NCBI GenBank assembly: GCA_018268015.1
Contig: JAFDXJ010000046.1
Span: forward strand, 62,001 to 126,000
DNA length: 64,000 bases
Source of the DNA: Bacteroidota bacterium
Lineage (GTDB): Bacteria > Bacteroidota > Bacteroidia > Chitinophagales > Chitinophagaceae
Reading direction: 5' to 3'
Below the pieces are notes generated by a model. It saw only the letters and a program-made list of their open reading frames with translations, searched no databases and had not been told where the DNA came from. Positions 38,423-46,123 of the stretch are shown in pieces. The position numbers and the translations under genes were made by a program. The stretch's first letter is position 1. Every line of letters starts with the position of its first letter.

Positions 38423-40384
38423 GTGAATAGGCAAACCTTAATTAACTTTCCTAAAAATTGGCTAAAGCAATTTTTGATATCCATGAGTGATTTCTCAATT
38501 AAAGGCGGAGAAAAACAGGATCATATAATACGGCAAAAGCTGAATGCTTCTTTGTCGCATATCCAAACAACTAAGCGGTCATTTGTTAGCCTTATTCAAA
38601 TGGCTATTCAATTTTCGCTGCCTTACAAAAGGTATGTCTGGATTATTCTTTTTGCTATGTTGATTGAAACGCTTGTAGGCTTGGCTATTCCCTGGCCTCT
38701 CAAGATAATTATTGACAATGTGGTGGGTAGCCATCCTCTTCCTGAATGGCTGAGATGGATGGATCATTTTTTTCGCAGGGGAAACGCTATTGAACTGGCA
38801 GCCGTTGTGGCAATCACTTATATTGTCCTTGTTACGATTGATTCATTAGCCCAATTCCTGGATAGTTATTATAATGAGAAAGTAGCCCAATATATTGCTA
38901 ACGACCTTCGTGTAAAAATTTACCATCATCTTCAACATCTGTCTATTTCCTATTACGATTCGCATCAAACAGGGAAGTTGCTAAATACGCTAACTAAGGA
39001 CGTTGCTACACTGCAAGATTTTGCATCTAACACGATGTTAAGCATCCTGGTTGACAGCCTCACTATCATTGGTATGATTGGAGTAATGTTTTATCTCGAT
39101 TCGGATTTTACATTAATAGCATTGGCAGTTACTCCTTTTCTGCTATTTTTTGTTTTCTACTTTAAAAAGGGAATGAAAAAAGCAACAAGAGAGGTGAGAA
39201 AAGACGAAGGGAACATGTTAGTTGTATTGCAAAAAGGGTTGCAATCCATCCGTGCAGTAAATGCATTTGGCAGGCAGGATTTTGAAGAGGATAAATTTAA
39301 AGTAGTCAGCAGGGAAACGCTTGATGCTGCCATGAAAGCACGCCGGATAAAAGCAGCGTTGTCACCGGTTGTGGCGGTTATCGTTTCAGCCTGTACTGCA
39401 ATTGTACTTTGACGGGGGGCATATCTTGTAACCCATAATATAATGACAATCGGAGCGCTAACTGTTTTCATTTCATATATGGGCAAATTTTTCAGTCCTG
39501 TTAAAGACCTGGCCAAAATGACCAGTTCCATAGCCCAGGTAACAGTTGCTCTTGAACGCATACAGGCAATTTTGGAAGATCATAGTACAGTTACAGAGAA
39601 ACCCAATGCAATTGATCCGGGAAGCCTAAAGGGAAACATCGTGTTTGAAAATGTATTTTTCTCTTATCATCCCGATACGCCTTTAATAAAGAACTTTAAC
39701 CTGGATGTACGTTGTGGGCAGCGAATTGGAATTTGCGGTCAAACAGGTTGTGGTAAGTCAACCATTGTAAGTCTTCTGGTACGTTTTTACAATCCGGATT
39801 CCGGGCGCATATTGATAGACGGTACCGATATTTCGAATTTTACACTTGATGGGTTAAGGAAACAATTTGGATTTGTAATGCAGGAAACAATGTTGTTCTA
39901 TGGCTCCATACGTGAAAATATTGCTTATGGAAATCCTAATGCCAGCGATGATGAAATTAAAGAGGCAGCCAGGCTGGCACATGCTATTGAGTTTATTGAA
40001 AAAATGCCTCATGGATTTGATACACTTGTTGGTGAAAGAGGTGTTACATTGTCCGGTGGCCAGTTGCAAAGAATAGGCATTGCAAGAGCAATAGTACGCA
40101 AATCGCCCATTTTGATTCTTGACGAACCAACTTCTTCTCTTGACTCGGAATCAGAGAAGGAGGTAATGGAAGCCCTGGAAAACCTGATGGATGGAAGGAC
40201 AATCATCACAATTGCACATCGCCTGAATACCATTCGGAAAGCAGATAAGATTTATGTGTTGTCAGATGGAGGAATAGCCGAGGTAGGATGCCATGATGAA
40301 TTAATTTCCAAAGGCGGTATTTATCATGAGTTATTTCGTTCACAGGAATGGGCAATGCCTTCATCAACATCTGTTGATAAATGA
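38423..40384 (+). pseudogene. ABC exporter (fused membrane and ATPase domains) interrupted by one in-frame TGA
   Basis: The frame is continuous from 38423 to 40384 (653 codons) except for TGA at 39410-39412. Before the stop (329 aa) lies a type-I ABC exporter membrane domain with five to six helices. After it the reading resumes as RGAYLVTHNIMTIGALTVF, the last helix, then the ATPase with Walker A GQTGCGKST, signature LSGGQLQR and Walker B ILILDEPT. The stop sits where relatives often have Trp (LWRGA-like), so TGG to TGA is the simplest change. Either the gene is dead, or the base is a sequence error. A restart at ATG 39443 would give an ATPase with only part of a membrane domain. Confidence 0.85.
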
Positions 40385-40419
40385 AACATCTGTTTGCATT
40401 CACAATTATCCGGTTAAAA

Positions 40420-40509
40420 ATGATCAATCTTGATGAAACACATTCTGGTACTACGTTTCAAACTCCTTTACCCTTGGAAATGGATTTGGGTCGAGGTCAA
40501 TACCAGTAT
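40420..40509 (+). repeat. Duplicated intergenic segment, copy 1
   Basis: About 90 bp after the ABC gene resembles 44587-44675. Both begin ATGATCAAT, share CTACGTTTCAA in the middle and end with GGTCAATACC. Each opens a frame of similar start (MIN, L/F, DE), but the frames diverge, so these may be decayed copies of one short gene start. The rest of the 40385-40599 spacer shows nothing. Confidence 0.45.
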
Positions 40510-40599
40510 GTCTTTCACCAGGTTTGCCGGGCAAAAGAGATTTGAATTAATCAATTCAAAAATTATTTGATTACATTTATTAGATAAAATATCACAGCG

Positions 40600-41622
40600 A
40601 TGCCGCAACGATCTTTAATAGTTTTACCCGATGATACAGCTAAGGAAATCATAGACGCCATTGATAATGCAAAACAGGAGATTCTGATTAAGATGTTTTT
40701 GTTTTCGGATGAAACGCTGATTAACGCAGTTGTCAGGGCTCATGAAAGAGGTATCAATGTTCGGGTGATGTTAAATCCAAACCGGCAAAACGGAAAATCT
40801 GAAAATGAACATACAAGAATAATTCTCGAAAAAGCCGGTATTGCCGTGAAGGATACCTATCCTGTCTTTAGCATAACACATGAAAAATCCATGGTGATAG
40901 ATGACCGGATGGCTTTTATAAAATCACTGAACTGGGAAAGTGAAAATTTTATTCAAACAAGGGATTACGCAATAATCACACATCATCCACAGGAAGTCAG
41001 ACAAATTATTATGTGTTTCGAAGCTGATTGGGGAAGGCATCTTTTTGAACCCGATGAAAAATTGAATCTAATATGGTGTAATAATAACGGCAGAAAAAAA
41101 ATTGCCGGATTCATTGATGAAACAAAACACAGCCTCTTTATTCAAAATGCAAGATTCCAGGATGTAGTTATTGTTGAACGGTTGGTACAGGCTGCACGAA
41201 GAGGTGTAAAGGTGCATGTAATGGCCCGCCCCCCGCATACCCTGAAACTGGAGAAACTGGTTGAAGGTGTAGGCGGTTTACGCATTATGGACGATGTGGG
41301 CATCAAAGTACACAAACTGGCTTTGCTTCGCCAGCATGGAAAGATGATGCTTGCTGACGGATGCCGTGCCATTGTTGGTTCTATCAATATCAGCCCGGGA
41401 AGTTTTGACCATCGGAGAGAACTGGCTATCGAAGTTCATGACAGCACAATCATTGAACGAATGAAAGAAATAGCACATCATGATTGGAAACATTCTCATC
41501 CGTTAGACCTGTCAGACCAGGGATTACTGGATGATATGGATGGAATTGACGATGCCGGAATTGAAAAACTGGTGATTCAGAAAGATGATAAACATCACGA
41601 TAAAAAACACCATAAACATTGA
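40600..41622 (+). CDS. Phospholipase D-superfamily protein (cardiolipin-synthase-like)
   Basis: A 340-aa protein with two HxK(x)4D motifs: HEKSMVID (H94, K96, D101) and HGKMMLAD (H246, K248, D253). Both are followed by the usual Asn/Ser residues (SLNWES, GSINIS). This pair forms one active site in PLD-family enzymes, which cleave or transfer phosphodiester bonds in phospholipids or nucleic acids. There is no signal peptide or membrane helix, so it is cytosolic or peripheral, and shorter than classical cardiolipin synthases. The C-terminal tail is charged and His/Lys/Asp-rich (KDDKHHDKKHHKH), possibly metal-binding. Confidence 0.85.
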   Translation: MPQRSLIVLPDDTAKEIIDAIDNAKQEILIKMFLFSDETLINAVVRAHERGINVRVMLNPNRQNGKSENEHTRIILEKAGIAVKDTYPVFSITHEKSMVIDDRMAFIKSLNWESENFIQTRDYAIITHHPQEVRQIIMCFEADWGRHLFEPDEKLNLIWCNNNGRKKIAGFIDETKHSLFIQNARFQDVVIVERLVQAARRGVKVHVMARPPHTLKLEKLVEGVGGLRIMDDVGIKVHKLALLRQHGKMMLADGCRAIVGSINISPGSFDHRRELAIEVHDSTIIERMKEIAHHDWKHSHPLDLSDQGLLDDMDGIDDAGIEKLVIQKDDKHHDKKHHKH

Positions 41623-41788
41623 ATGTGTGCTTGTTCCACAGTATGTGATTTATGTATTGTAGTGATAACATTTTAATCACACCAATCAAAGTGATAATGG
41701 ATTATTTGTTGGTGTGCCGCCGGCTGAGTACGATTTGTGAATGGTATTAGCAATTGAAGTTTTGATGAAACATTAAATTATGTAAGCT

Positions 41789-43447
41789 ATGCGAAAATTA
41801 TTCTGTATCGTTTTTTTCATTATTTGTTGCTCTGCTGTACATGCACAAAATACTGAAACATCCAATAATGCAGATAACGCTGAACTGTCGCGCCCGAAAT
41901 TAGTAGTGGGCATTGTAATAGACCAGATGCGCTGGGATTACCTGTATCGTTATTATAATCTTTATCAGCCCAATGGAGGATTCAAACGTTTACTCAGCCA
42001 GGGTTTTTCCTGCAACAATACGATGATTCCATATATCCCAACATTTACAGCTTGTGGCCATTCGGGTATATACACAGGCTCCGTGCCTGCAATAAGCGGC
42101 ATTACCGGTAATGATTGGTGGGATTATGACCTTTCCAAATACATGTATTGTTCAGAAGATGACAGCGTAAAAACAATTGGCAGTAATACTGTTGAGGGCA
42201 AAATGAGCCCGCGTAATATGCTTGTAACTACAATCGGCGATCAGCTACGACTTGCTACAAATTTTCAAAGCAAGGTTATCGGTATTGCCTTAAAAGACCG
42301 TTCAGCAATTTTTCCTGCCGGGCATAGCGCCAATGCAGCTTACTGGTATGATGATAGCACCGGTAATTGGATTTCATCTTCTTATTACATGAATGAGTTG
42401 CCGGCATGGGTAAAGGATTTCAACGCATTAAAACTGGTTGATAAATATTATGAACAAAACTGGAACACTTTATATCCGCTTGATAAATACGTTCAAAGCA
42501 CTCCTGATCAGGAACCTTATGAATACAGGCCTTTCGGAGGTAAAAATCGTTTCCCGTATGACCTGAAGCCATATATCGGCAAGAATTATGGAATGATTCA
42601 TGTAATTCCCTATGGCAATTCATTTACTTTCGATATGGCCAGGGCAGTTATTACCAGAGAAGAGTTGGGCAAAGGCCGCGCCACTGATTTGTTAACCATT
42701 AGCTTATCTACGCCTGATTATATAGGCCACACATTTGGTCCCAATTCTGTAGAAGCAGAGGATGACTTTTTGCGTTTGGATAAAGACCTTGGAGCGTTTC
42801 TTGATTACCTCGACACACACATCGGCAAAGGGCAATACCTGTTTTTTTTATCTGCTGATCATGGGGTGAATGAAGTTCCTGCCTTTTTAAAAGAACACAA
42901 AATTCCTTCAGGGAGTTTTGATAATCAAAAAGCTACTGACCAACTCAATGTTTTATTAAAGGATAAATTCAAAACCGATAATCTGGTTTTAGGTATTTTA
43001 AACAACCAGGTATTTTTAGACCGGAACACGATTGCATCTTCTTCCCGGATTGATAAAGCAAAAGTCTATGAAATGATAATTAATTTTCTGTTGCAGCAAC
43101 CCAGTATTTACAGGGCTTTTGCTCTTGATGGTTTGGAAAATACCATATTAAATAAAACAATTAAAGAAAGGGTAGCTAACGGGTATTATCCTTCAAGATG
43201 CGGGGATATTCAGATTCTTTTTAAACCGCAATGGATTCCGGGTTTTACGATCGGAGGCACAACACATGGAGATTGGAACCCCTATGATTCCCATATTCCG
43301 CTTATCTGGTACGGATGGAATGTGCTTCCGGGTAAAACAAACAGGGAAGTTTATATGACCGATATAGCTCCTACATTGGCTGCCATGTTGCATATCCAGA
43401 TGCCCAGTGGTTCTGTGGGGAAAGTTATTGAGGAAGTTTCGAAATAG
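41789..43447 (+). CDS. pafA: Alkaline phosphatase, PafA type
   Basis: A secreted phosphomonoesterase of the alkaline phosphatase superfamily, common in Bacteroidota and important for phosphate release from organic phosphoesters. The 552-aa product has a signal peptide (1-20, VHAQ), metal ligand Asp in GIVIDQMRWDY (D45) and the nucleophile Thr87 in PTFTACGHSGIYTG. Further metal ligands lie in SADHGVNEVP and THGDWNPYDSHIP. It is followed 65 bp later by the CotH-like gene on the same strand. No pho box was identified. Confidence 0.9.
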   Translation: MRKLFCIVFFIICCSAVHAQNTETSNNADNAELSRPKLVVGIVIDQMRWDYLYRYYNLYQPNGGFKRLLSQGFSCNNTMIPYIPTFTACGHSGIYTGSVPAISGITGNDWWDYDLSKYMYCSEDDSVKTIGSNTVEGKMSPRNMLVTTIGDQLRLATNFQSKVIGIALKDRSAIFPAGHSANAAYWYDDSTGNWISSSYYMNELPAWVKDFNALKLVDKYYEQNWNTLYPLDKYVQSTPDQEPYEYRPFGGKNRFPYDLKPYIGKNYGMIHVIPYGNSFTFDMARAVITREELGKGRATDLLTISLSTPDYIGHTFGPNSVEAEDDFLRLDKDLGAFLDYLDTHIGKGQYLFFLSADHGVNEVPAFLKEHKIPSGSFDNQKATDQLNVLLKDKFKTDNLVLGILNNQVFLDRNTIASSSRIDKAKVYEMIINFLLQQPSIYRAFALDGLENTILNKTIKERVANGYYPSRCGDIQILFKPQWIPGFTIGGTTHGDWNPYDSHIPLIWYGWNVLPGKTNREVYMTDIAPTLAAMLHIQMPSGSVGKVIEEVSK

Positions 43448-43512
43448 TTATATCTGTTGGTAATTGTTCAGTTTGGGCTTTCTTATTCTTTTGAAAGTAA
43501 ATAGTTGCAATT

Positions 43513-44547
43513 ATGAAAAAAATTATCTTTTTCTTTGTCATTGTATCTTATGTAACATTACAAGCTGCCAATGCACAAATAAATGAGCTTGATAAAGAAA
43601 AATTTTTTGAAGACACTTCTGTGGTCAATGCAACGATCACTACAAATATGGTAAATATTGACCGGCGTAGAAACAAGGAAGGTGCAGTCTTTCCTGCAAG
43701 TTTGCAGATTACACTAAAGGATGGTACCCAAATAAACGACTCAATTACTATTGAAACGCGAGGCCACTTTAGAAAAGGATATTGCTCGCTACCACCGTTA
43801 AAGATTAATTTCAAATATAAAAAAAATTCTTATACAAGTCCGTTGAAAGATTTGAAACTGGTTAATCGCTGCAGGGGAGTGGAGACGGGTGACCAATATT
43901 TGCTGAAAGAGTACCTGATTTATAAAATATATAACCTGATAACGGATATGAGTTTTCGTGTCAGGCTTTTGCATCTGAACTTTATTGATAATCACCATAA
44001 AAAGAAACCTTTAGAAGAATATGCATTTCTGATGGAAAATATTAAATGGGTTGCCAAACGAAATGATTGTAAGGAAAGGAAAGATGACAAAATGGATCCA
44101 CGAAAGACCAACAGGCTGCAAATGGCAACGGTCGCCATATTTGAATATATGATTGGAAACACCGACTGGGCCGTTGCTTCAGGTCATAACACCAAACTTA
44201 TTGTTCCTAAAATTGATTCAAGTAAAAGCCCTTACGTTGTGCCTTATGATTTTGACTATTCCGGGCTGGTCGGTACTGATTACGCAATTCCAGATCCAAA
44301 GCTCAATATCTCAAGTGTGTATGAAAGGCTATATCGGGGATTCCCGAAAACAATTGAAGAAATCAATACAGTGGTAGATAAATTTAAAAGCCGGAAAGAC
44401 AGTATCTACAACCTGATAAACCATTTTGATTTACTATCACCGAGAAGTAAAAAAGAAATGACTGCCTACCTCGATGATTTTTTTTCATTGCTCAATCAAC
44501 CTGAAAAGGTCAAATCGACTTTTATTTACAATGCCCGGACGGAATAG
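43513..44547 (+). CDS. Secreted protein, tentatively CotH-kinase-like
   Basis: A 344-aa protein with a signal peptide (1-21, ANAQ). Several features recall the CotH family of atypical kinases: an N-terminal beta-rich part with IETRGHFRKGYCSLPPLKI, a helical core, GNTDWAVASGHN in the position of a catalytic loop, and PYDFDYSGLV resembling the metal-binding DFD motif. CotH proteins phosphorylate secreted proteins. The match is by motif only and could be wrong. It follows pafA closely, so a phosphate-related role is possible. Confidence 0.55.
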   Translation: MKKIIFFFVIVSYVTLQAANAQINELDKEKFFEDTSVVNATITTNMVNIDRRRNKEGAVFPASLQITLKDGTQINDSITIETRGHFRKGYCSLPPLKINFKYKKNSYTSPLKDLKLVNRCRGVETGDQYLLKEYLIYKIYNLITDMSFRVRLLHLNFIDNHHKKKPLEEYAFLMENIKWVAKRNDCKERKDDKMDPRKTNRLQMATVAIFEYMIGNTDWAVASGHNTKLIVPKIDSSKSPYVVPYDFDYSGLVGTDYAIPDPKLNISSVYERLYRGFPKTIEEINTVVDKFKSRKDSIYNLINHFDLLSPRSKKEMTAYLDDFFSLLNQPEKVKSTFIYNARTE

Positions 44548-44586
44548 TTCAGTGAAACAAAAAAAATCACAGTTGCACTACAAACA

Positions 44587-44675
44587 ATGATCAATTTCGA
44601 TGAAATGCTTTCTGATGCTACGTTTCAAGCACCCTATCAAAGGAGTGGAGTTGGGTTGTGGTCAATACCGGTGAG
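44587..44675 (+). repeat. Duplicated intergenic segment, copy 2, within a 343-bp spacer
   Basis: The counterpart of 40420-40509, here just after the CotH-like gene. Its frame runs MINFDEMLSDATFQAPY and on to SIPVRF before stopping after about 45 codons. It has no recognisable family. The rest of the spacer 44548-44890 holds no gene I can support. Confidence 0.45.
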
Positions 44676-44890
44676 ATTTTCAACACTATCATTGAACCAT
44701 AGCTTAAAAAAAATCAATTTGGAAAAAACAAGGCAAGATTAATCTTCTCTCAACCCTTTGATAATAACATTCCCCGTCCCGTTAGGTGAAATAGGTAAGA
44801 CTTGATCTGATGCCTGCCCAACTCTGGTGGGTATTAGTGGGGGATTGATAGATTGCGCTGATTTTTCTTTTCCGTGAAATCCTATTACAT

Positions 44891-44919
44891 TTTATCTTTT
44901 CGGGGATGCCATTGCCATT
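44891..44919 (-). pseudogene. HK micro-remnant (about 10 codons)
   Basis: The ten residues [10 protein letters not shown] are recognisable directly next to element B2, after which similarity to the HK tail is lost. The 5' edge is at the same codon as in the two other family B insertions. Confidence 0.65.
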
Positions 44920-45244
44920 ATTCGCAGAGCCGTAGGCTCGAATCATATTGTAACTTCGGATTTTAATCCGGAGACAAAAGCTCCTCATACTTATTGAGTG
45001 CCGTAGGCACGATGCATGTTTAAATTGTTCATGAAAAATAAATCGTTCATCATACTCAATTTTTATTGTCTTTAACAACAAATACAAATTGCAGGTAAAC
45101 CTGATGATATGTGTTTGGCTTCTCCCTTTTGTTGATGAAATATGTTCCGTGCCTGCGGCACTCGTTTAATTTTTTTTTATTTTTCAACGGAATAAATTCC
45201 GTTGCTACAACATGCAACGAGGCTACGCCTCTACACACGATTAT
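44920..45244. mobile_element. Family B REP-like element, internally deleted (B2)
   Basis: About 325 bp with the same ends and deletion structure as B1: three hairpins at each end and a transposase remnant with TYHQVYLQFVFVVKD fused to VEYDERFIFHEQ. The left end abuts the NGNGIP codon of an HK micro-remnant. The right end abuts the TAA stop of the HK tail at 45245. Confidence 0.85.
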
Positions 45245-45439
45245 TTAAATAACAGACAACATAATTTTAAACTCTGTCCCCTCATTCTCCTTGCTCTCTA
45301 CTTTTATTTCACCGCCGTGCGCTTTGACTATATCATAACCCAAACTCAATCCCAATCCGGTTCCGCTTCCTGTTGGCTTTGTTGTGAAAAATGGCTGAAA
45401 GATTTTGTCTTTTAATTTTTCGGGAATACCGTTGCCGTT
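45245..45439 (-). pseudogene. Severed HK C-terminal fragment between two family B elements
   Basis: Sixty-four codons, from NGNGIP to LSVI and TAA, of the shared ATPase domain, open throughout. It differs from the tail of the intact HK at 46124-49441 at only three residues (EKLK for EKIK, LSLGYD for LSLSYD, KIML for KILL). The two share the unusual LSVI ending, so this is a recent tandem copy. An ATG inside B3 could extend the frame to 45580, but that would be translated element sequence. Confidence 0.9.
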
Positions 45440-46123
45440 GTTCGCAGAGCCGAAGGCTCGAATCATCTTGTAACTCCGGATTTTAATCCGGAGACAAATG
45501 GTCCTTATGTGTATTGAGTGCTGTAGGCACGATGCATCTTTAAATTGGTTCATGAAAAATAAATCGTTCATCATACTCAACTTTAAACTTTTTCAAAAAA
45601 GCCTTGTACTCATCAAGGAATGTCTGTTTCTTATGATGAGCTTTCTGGTTTTGGATATACTTGTACACACCGTCCACCTGCGATTGACTATAAGAAAAGA
45701 CTCCATACCCCTCCTGCCACTCAAACCTTGCGGCTGTCAGCGAATGATCATTAATATATTTTGATGATTTTGCCTTTACTGTTTTCATTAATTCAGATAC
45801 AGAAACAACAGGTTTTAATCCTAAAAAGCAATGTACGTGATCTTCAACACCATTTACAATAATGGTTTTACAATTTGCTTCATTGATTAAATTTCCAATC
45901 ACTCCATATAGCCGGTTATTCCATGATTTATCAATTATTGCGGCTCTGTATTTTACTGCAAATACTATTTGCAAATAAATCTGATGATATGTGTTTGCCA
46001 TTTCTTTTTTTTATGAAATACGTTCCGTGTCTACGGCACTCGTTTAATTTTCTTTTTATTTTTCAACGGAATAAATTCCGTTGCTACAACATGCAACGAG
46101 GCTACGCCTCTGCACACGACTAT
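45440..46123. mobile_element. Family B element, full length, encoding a RAYT transposase (B3)
   Basis: About 680 bp: left end with three hairpins (45443-45535), transposase gene on the minus strand, right end with three hairpins (46030-46118). Aligning the left end with the reverse complement of the right gives matching blocks (GCAGAG-CG-AG-CTCG, then CATrTTGTA, then CGGAwTT/ATTCCG, then GAGTGCCGTAGGCAC). The gene is therefore bracketed by inverted REP-like ends. It is inserted between the stop of the intact HK (46124) and an HK tail copy. Confidence 0.88.
45540..46001 (-). CDS. REP-associated tyrosine transposase (IS200/IS605-like, Y1 HUH)
   Basis: A 153-aa single-domain Y1 transposase, normal in length. 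The HUH metal motif is H55-V-H57 in GVEDHVHCFLGL. The catalytic tyrosine is Y115 in YKYIQNQ, with Q119 in the expected position. Enzymes of this group cut and join single-stranded DNA at hairpin ends, and RAYT members act on REP palindromes. The reading frame is intact, so this copy may be active and could serve the shortened copies B1 and B2. Confidence 0.92.
   Translation of the reverse strand: MANTYHQIYLQIVFAVKYRAAIIDKSWNNRLYGVIGNLINEANCKTIIVNGVEDHVHCFLGLKPVVSVSELMKTVKAKSSKYINDHSLTAARFEWQEGYGVFSYSQSQVDGVYKYIQNQKAHHKKQTFLDEYKAFLKKFKVEYDERFIFHEPI

Noticed and set aside
39410..39412. Selenocysteine or recoded TGA in the ABC gene
   Set aside because: Relatives tend to have Trp at this position, no selenoprotein-type hairpin was noticed after it, and TGA is an ordinary stop elsewhere in the window.
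45540..46001. Complete IS200/IS605 element with an accessory tnpB
   Set aside because: No TnpB/Fanzor-like gene or zinc-ribbon frame is present next to the transposase. The REP-like inverted ends fit a RAYT rather than an IS605 element.
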